Assembly: GCA_012517965.1 (NCBI GenBank)
Contig: JAAYTZ010000113.1
Coordinates: 62,001-126,000, forward strand
DNA length: 64,000 bases
Direction: 5' to 3'
Source of the DNA: Propionibacterium sp.
Lineage (GTDB): Bacteria; Actinomycetota; Actinomycetes; Propionibacteriales; Propionibacteriaceae
In this document: in pieces, positions 33,112-42,984 of the stretch
Layout of the letters: the number at the start of each line of letters is the position of its first letter
How positions within the stretch are numbered: position 1 is the stretch's first letter
The notes under the pieces: model-generated
Told to the model about the DNA's origin: nothing
What the model saw: the letters and a program-made list of their open reading frames with translations, nothing else
The model's database searches: none
Made by a program: the position numbers and the translations under genes

Positions 33112-33998
33112 TGCCACACCGGATCGACGACCTCATGGCCCTGCTGGAACTCGAACGGGTCAACGACCTGGAGTTCGTGGGTCGGCACCCCGAGACCCGG
33201 TTCCAGCGCTCGTTCGGCGGGCAGGTCATGGCCCAGTGCCTGGAGGCCGCCTACCGGACCATGACCGATGAGCGTCTGTGCCACTCGCTCTCGGGCTACT
33301 TCCTGCGCCCCGGGTCGACCGACGCCCCCATCACCTACCGGGTCTTCTCGACGCGGGACGGCCGCGGCTTCTCGACGCGTCGGGTCGTGGCGGAGCAGGG
33401 GGGGCGCGAGCTCTTCGTGATGGCGAGCTCGTTCAAGACCGCGGAGGCCGGGCTGGAGCACCAGATCGCGCCCTACTCGCCGCCCGCCCCGCCCGAGCGC
33501 TGCCGGCCCCTGGCGGACGTGCTCGCCCGCGACGCCACCACCCGCGAGCGGTGGCTCAAGGAGTGGGGTGCGCTCGACGTCCGCTACGTCGAGTCGTCCC
33601 GGGACAACCCCATCCTGGAGAACGCCCGCCTCATGGTGTGGGTGCGGACCGTCGGGCAGCTGGGCGACGACCCGCGGCTCCACCAGGAGGTGCTGGCCTA
33701 CCTGTCCGACCTGACCCTGCTGCCGTCGGCAACGGTCCCACACGACGTGGACCTCTACAGCGACCGCATGCAGATGGCCACGATCAACCACTCGATGTGG
33801 TTCCACCGCCCGATCCGGGCGGACGGCTGGGTGCTGTACGACCAGGTGTCGCCGTCGGCGTCCAACGGGCTGGGCTTCTCGTTCGGCCGGCTCTACGCGG
33901 GCGGCGTCCTGGGCGCGTCCTGCGCCCAGGAGGGCCTCATCCGGCTGCTGTCCCCCGAGGACGCCGCCAGCAACCACGCCATCTGGGTGCGCCGCTGA
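33111..33998 (+). CDS. tesB: Acyl-CoA thioesterase II (TesB)
   Basis: 295 residues, double hot-dog fold. FQRSFGGQVMAQCLEAA (~31-47), HSLSGYFLRPGST (~57-69) and ATINHSMWFHRP (~222-233) are family segments; the Asp-Thr-Gln triad cannot be fixed by eye. It hydrolyses medium- and long-chain acyl-CoA to free acid and CoA in the cytoplasm. The ATG is coupled to the PAC2 stop (TGATG). Confidence 0.9.
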   Translation: MPHRIDDLMALLELERVNDLEFVGRHPETRFQRSFGGQVMAQCLEAAYRTMTDERLCHSLSGYFLRPGSTDAPITYRVFSTRDGRGFSTRRVVAEQGGRELFVMASSFKTAEAGLEHQIAPYSPPAPPERCRPLADVLARDATTRERWLKEWGALDVRYVESSRDNPILENARLMVWVRTVGQLGDDPRLHQEVLAYLSDLTLLPSATVPHDVDLYSDRMQMATINHSMWFHRPIRADGWVLYDQVSPSASNGLGFSFGRLYAGGVLGASCAQEGLIRLLSPEDAASNHAIWVRR

Positions 33999-34010
33999 GC
34001 GCCCGCGGCC

Positions 34011-34964
34011 TCAGGCCGCCAGGTGGCCCTGATCGCGGAGCTTCGCGATCGCGTGCCGCTCGATCTGGCGGACCCGCTCGGCGGTGATCCCCCAGACCGC
34101 GGCGATGTCGGCCAGCTTGGCCTGACGCCCGTCGAGGAGGCCGTAGCGGCGGCGCACGACGTCGGCCGAGCGGTCGTCGAGGCTGTCGAGCATCTGGTCC
34201 AGTCGCTGCCGGTCGACGGCGTCCAACACCATCTCGTCGGGGCCGGGGGAGGTGTCCCGGGCCAGCAGGTCGCCGAGCGCCGTGTCGCCGTCCTCCTCCA
34301 CCGGGGCGTCCAGGCTGACGTGCTCCCGGGAGAGCCGCATCAGATCGACGACCACCTCGACCTCGTGACCGAGCTCCTCGGCGATCTCGGCGACGTCGGG
34401 TTCGCGGCCGAGCTTGCGCTCAAGCGCACGGCGCACCGCCGAGATCTGGTTGATCTGCTCGGCGACGTGTACGGGCAGGCGGACGATGCGGCCTTGCTGC
34501 GCGATGCCGCGCGAGATCGACTGCCGCACCCACCACGTCGCATAGGTGGAGAACTTGAAGCCCTTCATGAAGTCGAACTTCTCGACCGCCCGGATCAGCC
34601 CGGTGTTCCCCTCCTGGACCAGGTCGAGCAGGGGCATCTGGGCCCGGCCGTACTTGCGGGCCACGCTGACCACCAACCGGAGGTTCGCCGTGATGAAGCG
34701 GTCGAGCGCCAGCTCGCCAATGCGCGCCAGCTCCGCCAACTCCGCGCGGGTGGCCTGAACGGACCCCGGACCGCGCTCCGAGTCGGTGACCGTGCCGTCG
34801 AGGATCGCCTGGGCGAAGAGGCCGGCCTCGATGTCGCGGGCCAGCTGGACCTCCTCCTCAGCGGTCAGCAGCGGGGTCTTGGCGATGCCATCCAGGTAGA
34901 GTCCGACCGCGTCCTTGCCGTCGATGCCGTCGTTCGCTCGGGTCCGATGTGCATTCGGGATCAT
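34011..34964 (-). CDS. sigB: Group 2 RNA polymerase sigma factor (SigB-like)
   Basis: 317 residues. Region 1.2 starts at ~20 (DAVGLYLDGIAKTPLLTAEE). Region 2 has LRLVVSVARKYG and [20 protein letters not shown] (~113-132), with -10 recognition in YATWWVRQSISRGI. Region 4 has the helix-turn-helix IAAVWGITAERVRQIERHA near the C-terminus. It lacks the long acidic N-terminus of SigA. The ATG at 34964 has AAAGGA upstream. In M. tuberculosis sigB is likewise near sigA; it serves general stress and housekeeping transcription. Confidence 0.92.
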   Translation of the reverse strand: MIPNAHRTRANDGIDGKDAVGLYLDGIAKTPLLTAEEEVQLARDIEAGLFAQAILDGTVTDSERGPGSVQATRAELAELARIGELALDRFITANLRLVVSVARKYGRAQMPLLDLVQEGNTGLIRAVEKFDFMKGFKFSTYATWWVRQSISRGIAQQGRIVRLPVHVAEQINQISAVRRALERKLGREPDVAEIAEELGHEVEVVVDLMRLSREHVSLDAPVEEDGDTALGDLLARDTSPGPDEMVLDAVDRQRLDQMLDSLDDRSADVVRRRYGLLDGRQAKLADIAAVWGITAERVRQIERHAIAKLRDQGHLAA

Positions 34965-35174
34965 GGGGGTCCTTTCGGTCGTACGCCCCAGTACAACGCT
35001 CCGGGCAGACGATTTGTTCGGTGCCCGCCCCCAACGAACCCTGAGACCACCCCTGAGGGGGACCACCAGCGGCCCGGCCGGACGAAAAATCTGGCGCGTC
35101 CGGGGGCCGAGGCGTCCATTTCTGGGTGTTGGCTGAGCGTTCCCTGTCGACAGATTGTGCGGACGCTGTGTCGC
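34965..35174. other. Intergenic region upstream of sigB
   Basis: No coding frame is evident. Two direct repeats (CCCTGAGACCAC at 35039-35050 and CCCTGAGGGGGACCAC at 35051-35066) and the palindrome TGTCGACA lie here. The sigB promoter must be on the minus strand, but I cannot place -35/-10 elements with confidence. Confidence 0.3.
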
Positions 35175-37301
35175 TCAGGCGATCAGGGACATGATCCAGG
35201 CCAACTGGAAGGCGCGTTCGCGCCAGGCCCGGTACCGGCCCGACACCCCTCCGTGCCCGGCCACCATCTCGGTCTTGAGCAGGATGTCGGCCGCGTCGTT
35301 GGTCGCCAGGTCGCGCAGCTTCGCCACCCACTTGGCCGGCTCGGTCACCTCCACCCGGGTGTCGTTCAGGCTGGTCGTGACCAACAGGGCCGGGTAGCGC
35401 TGCCGGGTGACGTTGTCGTAGGGCGAGTAGGACTTCATGTAGGCGTACACCTCGCGGTCGTGCAACGGATCGCCCCACTCCTCCCACTCGGTCACCGTCA
35501 GCGGCAGGTCGGGGTTGAGCGTGGTTGTGAGGGCGTCCACGAACGGCACCATCGCATGGATCCCGCGGAACAGTTCGGGGGCCAGGTTCGCCACCGCCCC
35601 CATGAGCAGGCCGCCGGCCGAGCCGCCCTCCGCGACGAGCCGGTCGGGGCGGGTGTAGGCGTGGTCCACGAGGGCCCGGGCGCAGGCGATGAAGTCGGTG
35701 AAGGTCGTCGCCTTCCGGCCGAGTTTGCCGGCGTCGTACCAGGGGCGTCCCAGTTCGCCGCCGCCGCGGACGTGGGCGATGGCGTAGACGAAGCCCTCGT
35801 CCAACAGCGACAGCCGCGCGACACTGAAGAACGGGCTCGTCGAGATCTCGTAGGCCCCGTAGCCGTAGAGGACGCAGGGGGCCGTCCCGTCGGCGGGGGT
35901 GTCGCGGCGCCGCACGATCGACACCGGCACCCGGACGCCGTCGGCGGCGGTCGCCCACAGGCGCTCCTGGATGTGGTCGGCCGGGCGATAAGGGCCCCGC
36001 TCGGGATGGTCGAGCACCGGGGTGGTTTTGAGCAGCCGGCGCTCGCCGGTGACCAGCGAGTACTCGAACAGCGACGGCGGGGTCACCATCGACTCGTACA
36101 CGAACCGGAAGCGGTCGGAGTCGACGTCGGGGTCGGCGTCGGCGTCCACGTCGTAGAGCGGCTCGTCGAAGGCGAGCTCCGCCCAGGCGCCCGGCGCGCC
36201 GTCCGCGGCCAACGGCAGCACCGCGACGCCGGCCAGCCCCTCGGTGCGATGGGTGACGACCAGGGCGCGCCGATAGGCCGTGACCGAGTTGAGGCGGCGG
36301 TCGTCGCGCCCCGGCACCAGGGGCGTCCAGTCGTCGGCGGTGGTGCTGTCCAGCGGCGCCCGGGCGAGGGCGAACTGCGGGTGATCGGCGTTGTGCACGA
36401 TGTAGAGCGCGTCGGGGCCCACCTCGACCGAGTACTCGACGCCCTCCCGGCGCGGCGCGACGCAGCGGGGCGGCGCCTCCGGCTCGGCCGTCGGGATCAG
36501 GTGGGTCTCGCTGGTCAGCTTGGAGCCGACCTCGATGAGGGCGTAGGCGTAGTCGCGGGAGCCGTCGACCCACACCCAGAAGCGGTCGTCTGGTTCGTGA
36601 AACACGAGGGTGTCGGCCGCGCCGGGCGTCCAGAGCCGACGACGCCACACCTCGTGTGGACGCCAGGCCTCGTCGACGCGCACGTAGAACAGCCACTCGT
36701 CCCCGAGCCAGGTGCCCCCCGCGGCGACCCCGGTCACGGGCCCGTCGACGAGGGCGCCGGTGGCGAGGTCCTTCACGTAGAGGTCGTAACGTTCGTCGCC
36801 GGCGGTGTCCACGGAGTAGGCGAGCAGCCGGCCCGACGGCGACACCTCGGACCAGCCCAGTGCCAGGTACTCGTGCCCCTCGGCGAGTTGTTGCAGGTCC
36901 AGCAGCACTTGCTCGTCGGGCCGGGGATCGGTGACGTCCGGGATCGCGTCGCGGTCGACGGCCGGCAGGCGGCAGTGCCGGGGGTAGTCCAGGCCCTCGG
37001 TGCTCCGGCTGTAGTACCAGAAGGAGTCCCCGCCACGGTGGGTGACGAACAGCGGCACCGACAGGTCGGTCTGTTGGGTGCGCGCCGCGATGTCTGCGTA
37101 CAGTCGCTCGCGCAGGGGCGCCTGACCGGCGGTGACCGCCTCGGTGAAGGCGTTCTCGGCCTCCAGATAGGCCACCAGACGCGGGTCGGTCTTGTCCGAC
37201 ATCCAGTGATAGGGGTCGGTCACGTGGTCGCCGTGGAAGCTGCGCGTGTACGGGATCCGGGGCGCGTCCGGCGGGGTCGGGACGGCGGCGGGTTCGGTCA
37301 T
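35175..37301 (-). CDS. S9-family prolyl oligopeptidase / oligopeptidase B
   Basis: 708 residues. An N-terminal seven-blade propeller (~70-410) precedes an alpha/beta hydrolase domain. The nucleophile is in EGGSAGGLLMGA (~548-559), the Asp in SLNDTRVE and the His in VAGHGGVSGR near the end. YGYGAYEISTSPFFSVARLS and HVRGGGELGRPWYDAG are oligopeptidase B hallmarks. It cleaves short peptides after basic or prolyl residues; no signal peptide is present, so it is cytoplasmic. The ATG has GAGGAGACC just upstream. Confidence 0.93.
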   Translation of the reverse strand: MTEPAAVPTPPDAPRIPYTRSFHGDHVTDPYHWMSDKTDPRLVAYLEAENAFTEAVTAGQAPLRERLYADIAARTQQTDLSVPLFVTHRGGDSFWYYSRSTEGLDYPRHCRLPAVDRDAIPDVTDPRPDEQVLLDLQQLAEGHEYLALGWSEVSPSGRLLAYSVDTAGDERYDLYVKDLATGALVDGPVTGVAAGGTWLGDEWLFYVRVDEAWRPHEVWRRRLWTPGAADTLVFHEPDDRFWVWVDGSRDYAYALIEVGSKLTSETHLIPTAEPEAPPRCVAPRREGVEYSVEVGPDALYIVHNADHPQFALARAPLDSTTADDWTPLVPGRDDRRLNSVTAYRRALVVTHRTEGLAGVAVLPLAADGAPGAWAELAFDEPLYDVDADADPDVDSDRFRFVYESMVTPPSLFEYSLVTGERRLLKTTPVLDHPERGPYRPADHIQERLWATAADGVRVPVSIVRRRDTPADGTAPCVLYGYGAYEISTSPFFSVARLSLLDEGFVYAIAHVRGGGELGRPWYDAGKLGRKATTFTDFIACARALVDHAYTRPDRLVAEGGSAGGLLMGAVANLAPELFRGIHAMVPFVDALTTTLNPDLPLTVTEWEEWGDPLHDREVYAYMKSYSPYDNVTRQRYPALLVTTSLNDTRVEVTEPAKWVAKLRDLATNDAADILLKTEMVAGHGGVSGRYRAWRERAFQLAWIMSLIA

Positions 37302-37396
37302 GCGGGTCTCCTCGATCGGTCGCTCACGGCACCCTACTGGCCCTTCCGCGCTTGGGTTCTGGGCGGTGGCGTGCCAGAATGTGTCGTCGCGCGGTC

Positions 37397-37413
37397 TTGA
37401 CACGTCCCGTGTC
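37397..37413 (+). promoter_or_regulatory. TTGACA with overlapping inverted repeat upstream of sigA
   Basis: TTGACA (37397-37402) overlaps GACACG-TCC-CGTGTC (37399-37413), a perfect 6-bp inverted repeat. No convincing -10 lies 16-18 bases downstream, so a promoter is uncertain; the repeat may be an operator about 40 bases upstream of the sigA start. Confidence 0.4.
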
Positions 37414-37451
37414 TGCTGCGCCCTCAAGCACTTCCGATCGAGAGGCTGCCC

Positions 37452-38942
37452 GTGACTCCTCCACGCACCGCTGCGAAGAACACCCCCGCCCCAGACGCGG
37501 AGGAGCCGAAAACCCGGGCGCCCCGGAGGAAGGCCGCGGTGAGCGAGGAGGAGGGGGCAACGCCGAAGCCCGTCCGCCGCCCGCGTGCCACCGGGGCGAC
37601 CGGTGACGCCGGGGCGTCCGCCGCTCCCGCCAGGCCGACCCGGACCCGCAAGGCCGCCGAGGAGGTGCCGGCGCCCGTGGCCGCCCCGGTGCCGGACGAG
37701 GATCTCGACCTGGACGTCGTCGACCTCGAGGCCGACGTGGAACCCGACCTCGTCGAGGTCGAACTGGATGTGGAGGTCATCGAGGACGAGGACGACCTCA
37801 CCGTCGAGGACGTGGCCACCGGCAAGGTCGAGGCGGTCAAGTTCCAGCGCGAGGGCGACGACGTGGTACTCACGGTGGGCGGCACGAAGCGGAGCCTCGA
37901 CGAGGTCGACGAGGGATCGTTCGACACCAGCGAGGCGGAGAAGGACGAGAAGGCGATCACCTCGGAGGACGAAGGCTTCGTCGTGAGCGACGCGGACGAC
38001 ACCGACGAGCCCGAGCAGCAGGTCATGGCGGCCGGTGCGACCGCCGACCCGGTCAAGGACTACCTCAAGCAGATCGGCAAGGTGGCGCTCCTCAACGCCG
38101 AGCAGGAGGTGTCGCTGGCCAAGCGCATCGAGGCCGGGCTGTTCGCCGACGAGAAGTTGACGGCGGGGGAGGTCGCGCCCAGCGACCTGGACGACTACGA
38201 GTGGATCGCCGAGGACGGACGCCGCGCCAAGAACCACCTCCTCGAGGCCAACCTGCGCCTGGTGGTCTCCCTCGCGAAGCGGTACACCGGCCGGGGCATG
38301 CTCTTCCTCGACCTGATCCAGGAAGGGAACCTCGGTCTGATCCGCGCCGTCGAGAAGTTCGACTACACCAAGGGCTACAAGTTCTCGACCTACGCGACGT
38401 GGTGGATCAAGCAGGCGATCACCCGCGCCATGGCCGACCAGGCGCGCACCATCCGCATCCCGGTGCACATGGTCGAGGTCATCAACAAGTTGGCGCGGGT
38501 GCAGCGGCAGATGCTGCAGGACCTGGGGCGCGAGCCCACGCCCGAGGAGCTCGCCAAGGAACTCGACATGACGCCCGAGAAGGTCATCGAGGTGCAGAAG
38601 TACGGCCGCGAGCCGATCTCGCTGCACACCCCGCTGGGCGAGGACGGCGACTCGGAGTTCGGCGACCTGATCGAGGACTCCGAGGCGGTCGTGCCCGCCG
38701 AGGCCGTGAACTTCACGCTCCTGCAGGAGCAGTTGCACGACGTCCTCGACACCCTGTCGGAGCGCGAGGCCGGCGTCGTGTCCATGCGGTTCGGGCTTAC
38801 CGATGGCCAGCCGAAGACTCTCGACGAGATCGGCAAGGTCTACGGGGTGACCCGGGAGCGGATCCGGCAGATCGAGTCCAAGACCATGAGCAAGCTCCGC
38901 CACCCGTCGAGGTCTCAGGTGTTGCGCGATTACCTCGACTGA
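37452..38942 (+). CDS. sigA: Principal RNA polymerase sigma factor SigA (RpoD/HrdB)
   Basis: 496 residues. The first ~190 are Lys/Ala/Pro-rich, then very acidic (region 1.1-like). Region 1.2 begins [20 protein letters not shown] (~199-218). Region 2 has [20 protein letters not shown] and [19 protein letters not shown] (~313-331). Region 4 has [20 protein letters not shown]. It directs vegetative transcription. The GTG start gives [10 protein letters not shown]; the acidic N-terminal part is longer than in E. coli, as usual in actinobacteria. A perfect hairpin follows the gene. Confidence 0.96.
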   Translation: MTPPRTAAKNTPAPDAEEPKTRAPRRKAAVSEEEGATPKPVRRPRATGATGDAGASAAPARPTRTRKAAEEVPAPVAAPVPDEDLDLDVVDLEADVEPDLVEVELDVEVIEDEDDLTVEDVATGKVEAVKFQREGDDVVLTVGGTKRSLDEVDEGSFDTSEAEKDEKAITSEDEGFVVSDADDTDEPEQQVMAAGATADPVKDYLKQIGKVALLNAEQEVSLAKRIEAGLFADEKLTAGEVAPSDLDDYEWIAEDGRRAKNHLLEANLRLVVSLAKRYTGRGMLFLDLIQEGNLGLIRAVEKFDYTKGYKFSTYATWWIKQAITRAMADQARTIRIPVHMVEVINKLARVQRQMLQDLGREPTPEELAKELDMTPEKVIEVQKYGREPISLHTPLGEDGDSEFGDLIEDSEAVVPAEAVNFTLLQEQLHDVLDTLSEREAGVVSMRFGLTDGQPKTLDEIGKVYGVTRERIRQIESKTMSKLRHPSRSQVLRDYLD

Positions 38943-38965
38943 CGACGCCGACGGCTGACGCGACT

Positions 38966-38992
38966 GGGCCGGCCCCCCGCGGGGGCCGGCCC
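38966..38992. terminator. Perfect 12-bp hairpin downstream of sigA
   Basis: GGGCCGGCCCCC (38966-38977) and GGGGGCCGGCCC (38981-38992) pair fully with a CGC loop, followed by CTGTCG without a T-run. It lies between two convergent genes and probably serves both. Confidence 0.75.
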
Positions 38993-39021
38993 TGTCGCGT
39001 TGCGGGTGCGGGCGCCGGTGC

Positions 39022-39648
39022 TCAGGCGGCCTTGGCCTGAATGGCGCGCTTGATCAGGTCGACGATGGTGTCGGTGTCCAGGCCGACGCCGTTGAGGACC
39101 AGGTCGTAGTAGTCGTTGTCACGGGGGTCGAAGCGGTAGGTGCGCATCGACATGTCGGCGCGGAACTCGTCCTCGATCTCCTGGCGCTTGGCGGCGCGCT
39201 CGACCGAGATGCCCGAGAGGGCGGCCGCCCGCTCGATGCGCTTCTGCCTCGGGCCGTCCAGCTTGACGTGGAGCGTGTTGGGCCGGTTCTGGAGCAGGAA
39301 CTGGCCGTTGCGGCCCAGGATGATGCCGCCCTCGGCGGCCTCCTGGGCGACGATGGCGGTGTTCTCCTCAGCGAGCTGGCTGTAGGAGCGCTCCTCGGCG
39401 GCCAGCGTCGGGCTGGGGTCGCTGGTCTCGCTCGGGAAGGCGCGCGCGAACCCGCGCATCATCTGGGCGACGATGCCCTGCTTCTCGCGGCTCTGCACCG
39501 ACTCCTCGATCTCCTCGGAGCTGAAGGCCTGCTTGTGCACCTTGAGCCCGAGTTCCTCGGACAGCTTGGTGGCCACCTCCTGCATGTTCGCTCCGTAGGT
39601 CTCCCACAGGGTGATCACGAGGGGGAGGTTGCTGCGGGTTTCGCTCAT
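39022..39648 (-). CDS. Cytidylate-kinase-like protein with degenerate P-loop
   Basis: 208 residues. The overall layout (LVITLWETYGANMQEVATKL at ~9-28, GGIILGRNGQFLLQNRPN at ~105-122, LHVKLDGPRQKRIERAAAL, DPRDNDYYDLVLN) matches the cytidylate kinase-like family (PF13189). The P-loop, normally GSGG.., reads YGANMQE and lacks the usual Gly-rich loop and Lys/Ser. It may bind but not transfer phosphate, or act on an unknown partner. GAGGAG is eight bases upstream of the ATG. Confidence 0.75.
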   Translation of the reverse strand: MSETRSNLPLVITLWETYGANMQEVATKLSEELGLKVHKQAFSSEEIEESVQSREKQGIVAQMMRGFARAFPSETSDPSPTLAAEERSYSQLAEENTAIVAQEAAEGGIILGRNGQFLLQNRPNTLHVKLDGPRQKRIERAAALSGISVERAAKRQEIEDEFRADMSMRTYRFDPRDNDYYDLVLNGVGLDTDTIVDLIKRAIQAKAA

Positions 39649-39741
39649 TGAGTGCTCCTCGGTTATTAATCTCGGGACGGCTTGGACAGCACGATAGCGA
39701 AGCGGGGCCTCTCGGCAACCAGTGGCCAGCAGTTGCACGAC

Positions 39742-39747
39742 TAGACT
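39742..39747 (+). promoter_or_regulatory. Candidate leaderless -10 of the GNAT gene
   Basis: TAGACT, eight bases before the GTG at 39756. Confidence 0.5.
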
Positions 39748-39755
39748 CGGGAATC

Positions 39756-40319
39756 GTGTCCGAGCCGACTTCCACACCCCTCCCCCGTAGCCAACGGCGG
39801 GTCGTGCCGTTCCGGATCCGGGAGGCCCGCCTCTCCGATCTGGACGCTGCCGCCCGCGTCCGCGCCGCCTGCTGGCGGGAGTCGTTCACGGGCCTGGTCC
39901 CGGACGAGGTGCTCGCGAACGCGGACGCCTGGGCGCCGCGGGTCGCCGAGGCGTGGGCGTCGTCCATGCTGGAACGGGGGGCGTCCTACTGGCTGGCGGT
40001 CGACGAACACGGGCAGATCGTGGGCGTCGCGCACGCGGACGCCGCCTTCGAACCGGACGCCCCCGCCCCCCTCGAACTGAAGACCCTGTACCTGCTCGAC
40101 CGGGCGAAGGGGTCCGGGGTGGCCGCGGCCCTGGTGCACCGCGCGATCGGCGACGAGGTTCCGGCCTACCTGTGGGTGATCGAGGGCAACGAGCGAGCGA
40201 TCGGGTTCTACGAGCGGATCGGCTTCCGCCGCGACGGTGCGGTGCGGGCCATCCGCCCGGGCTGGCCGGGCGGCCGGCAGGTCAGGATGGTCCGGCGTCC
40301 GGCCGTCGACCCCGACTGA
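39756..40319 (+). CDS. GNAT-family N-acetyltransferase
   Basis: 187 residues. GNAT motif order is visible: FRIREARLSDLDAAARV (~19-35), LKTLYLLDRAKGSGVAAAL (motif A, ~109-127, Q/RxxGxG/A equivalent AKGSGVA), and NERAIGFYERIGFRRDG (motif B, ~149-165). It should acetylate an amine from acetyl-CoA; the substrate is unknown. Confidence 0.85.
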   Translation: MSEPTSTPLPRSQRRVVPFRIREARLSDLDAAARVRAACWRESFTGLVPDEVLANADAWAPRVAEAWASSMLERGASYWLAVDEHGQIVGVAHADAAFEPDAPAPLELKTLYLLDRAKGSGVAAALVHRAIGDEVPAYLWVIEGNERAIGFYERIGFRRDGAVRAIRPGWPGGRQVRMVRRPAVDPD

Positions 40320-40357
40320 GCCGACGCCGCCGCGACACTCCGGGCCCCCCGGTGGCC

Positions 40358-40363
40358 TAGGGT
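40358..40363 (+). promoter_or_regulatory. Candidate leaderless -10 of sdaA
   Basis: TAGGGT, seven bases before the ATG at 40371. Confidence 0.55.
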
Positions 40364-40370
40364 CGGAGCC

Positions 40371-41715
40371 ATGGCGCTCAGCGTGTTCGATCTGTTCAAG
40401 ATCGGGATCGGCCCGTCCTCCTCCCACACGGTGGGCCCGATGAAGGCGGCCGCCCGGTTCCTGGACGCCCTCGGGCCGCGCCTGCCCATGGTCGGGCGGC
40501 TCAAGGTCGGGCTCTACGGCTCATTGGGCGCCACCGGGGCCGGCCACGCCTCGGACGCGGCCGTCGTCCTGGGGCTGCTGGGGGAGGACCCCCGAACCGT
40601 CGACACCCGCACCGCTCCCGCGCGCGTCGCGGCCGTCCGCGACCGGGAGGAACTGCTGGTGGCGGGGACGCATCCGGTGCGGTTCCTGAAGGCCGACCTG
40701 AAGCTCTACAAGCGCCGTACGCTGCCCGGGCACCCCAACGGGCTGGTCTTCACGGCCTTCGACGCGGCCGGCGCGGTGATGGAGGAACGCACCTACTACT
40801 CGATCGGCGGCGGTTTCGTCCTCGAGGCCGGCGCGCCCACCACCGGGGTGGACGAGCGGCCGGTGCCGCACCCGTTCGCGACCGCGGACGAGCTGGTCGC
40901 CCTCACCACCGAGACCGGCAAGTCGATCGCCCGCCTGACCTGGGAGAACGAACTGGCTCTGCGGCCCGAGGAGCAGGTGCGTGCCGGCCTCCAGGAGATC
41001 TGGCAGGTGATGAACGCCGGCATCGAGGCGGGGATGAACACCGAGGGAATCCTGCCCGGCGGCCTACGGGTGCCGCGGCGTGCCCCCCGGCTGTACTCCC
41101 AGCTGCAGGTCGGACGACCCCAGGCCGACCCCCTCGCGGCGCTCGACTGGGTGACGCTGTATGCGATGGCGGTGAGCGAGGAGAACGCCGCCGGCGGTCG
41201 GGTGGTCACCGCTCCGACGAACGGCGCCGCCGGGGTCATCCCCGCCGTGCTGCGCTACTACCGCGACTGGGTCCCGGGCGCCAACGAGGTGGGGGTGAAC
41301 CGGTTCCTGCTCACCGCGGGCGCGATCGGGCAGCTCCTCAAGGCCAACGCGTCCATCTCGGGCGCCGAGGTGGGCTGCCAGGGCGAGGTCGGCTCGGCCT
41401 GTTCGATGGCCGCCGCGGCGCTGTGCGGCCTGCTCGGCGGCACCCCCCGCCAGGTCGAGAACGCGGCCGAGATCGCCCTGGAGCACAACCTCGGGTTGAC
41501 CTGTGATCCCGTCGCCGGCCTCGTCCAGATCCCGTGCATCGAGCGCAACGCGATCGCGGCCGTGAAGGCGTTGGCGGCGGCCCGGACGGCCCTGCACGGC
41601 GACGGAACCCACCTGGTCACCTTCGACGCGGTGATGCACACCATGCTCGACACCGGCCGGGACATGATGCTCAAGTACAAGGAGACGGCCCGGGGCGGTT
41701 TGGCCGTCAACGTGG

Positions 41716-41726
<11 letters not shown>
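40371..41726 (+). CDS. sdaA: L-serine ammonia-lyase (single-chain, iron-sulfur type)
   Basis: 451 residues, one-chain form with beta and alpha regions fused. It converts L-serine to pyruvate and ammonia. Family marks are [15 protein letters not shown] (~12-26), [13 protein letters not shown] (~120-132), [14 protein letters not shown] (~281-294) and the cluster cysteine region [15 protein letters not shown] (~338-352). The last cysteine is at the C-terminus (VNVVNC), as in E. coli SdaA, where the tail reaches the Fe-S cluster. It overlaps the convergent HAD gene by 11 bases. Confidence 0.95.
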
Positions 41727-42378
<652 letters not shown>

Positions 42379-42384
42379 CCGGGC

Positions 42385-42390
42385 AGCGTA
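42385..42390 (-). promoter_or_regulatory. Candidate leaderless -10 of the HAD gene
   Basis: Minus-strand TACGCT, six bases before the GTG at 42378. Confidence 0.5.
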
Positions 42391-42412
42391 GCCGCGCCGC
42401 CCGCCGGGAGCG

Positions 42413-42925
42413 TCAGGACGCCGCGGCGCGGAAGGCCGCCAGCAGCCGGTCGGAGAACAGCACGAACCGGACCAGGTCGATGCCCGGTCCGGGGTGCGCC
42501 CGCACGGCGGCGACCGCGACGTCGGCGACCTGGCCGGCGTCCCAGCCGTAGATCCCCGCGCCGATCGCGGGGATGGCGACGGACCGCGCCCCGAGGTCGG
42601 CCGCCACGTCCAGCGACCGCGTGAAGGCGGACGCGAGCAGCGCCGGGTCGGTCTGCCCGGCGTGCCGGTTGGGTCCGACGGCGTGGATGACCCAGCGGCT
42701 CGGAAGGCCGAAGGCGCTCGTCGCGACGGCGTCCCCGACCGGCAGGCCCTCCGGGTACCGCTCGCGGCGCAACGCCCGGCAGGCCTCGAGCAAACCGGGC
42801 CCGGCCGCGCGATGGATGGCACCGTCCACCCCGCCGCCGCCCAGCAGCGAGGAGTTGGCGGCGTTGACGATCGCGTCCACGGTCTGGGTGGTGATGTCGC
42901 CCAGGACGGTCTCGATGCGTGGCAT
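42413..42925 (-). CDS. Macrodomain ADP-ribose-binding / O-acetyl-ADP-ribose deacetylase family protein
   Basis: 170 residues. The macrodomain is complete: DAIVNAANSSLLGGGGVDGAI (~17-37) holds the ADP-ribose loop, VIHAVGPNRHAGQ (~75-87) the central strand and AIPAIGAGIYGW (~114-125) the second loop. It likely removes ADP-ribose or deacetylates O-acetyl-ADP-ribose. The start at 42925 has AGGA eight bases upstream; an ATG at 42934 would add three residues. Confidence 0.9.
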   Translation of the reverse strand: MPRIETVLGDITTQTVDAIVNAANSSLLGGGGVDGAIHRAAGPGLLEACRALRRERYPEGLPVGDAVATSAFGLPSRWVIHAVGPNRHAGQTDPALLASAFTRSLDVAADLGARSVAIPAIGAGIYGWDAGQVADVAVAAVRAHPGPGIDLVRFVLFSDRLLAAFRAAAS

Positions 42926-42972
42926 GACGCTCATCCTGGCCGATCGGCCGGGGCACGTCACGGAGGGCGGGC

Positions 42973-42978
42973 TAGGGT
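42973..42978 (+). promoter_or_regulatory. Candidate leaderless -10 of the luciferase-like gene
   Basis: TAGGGT, six bases before the GTG at 42985. Confidence 0.55.
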
Positions 42979-42984
42979 CGGGTC

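Noticed and set aside
35000..35030. SOS-like CCGAACAAATCG upstream of sigB
   Set aside because: Only one half-site matches; the other arm lacks GTTCG.
34023..37400. Long plus-strand frame opposite sigB and the S9 peptidase
   Set aside because: Shadow of high-GC minus-strand genes; the sigma factor and peptidase have complete motifs.
35175..38903. Extension of the S9 peptidase frame upstream through the sigA region on the minus strand
   Set aside because: The peptidase homology and a ribosome site begin at 37301; upstream codons are antisense to sigA.
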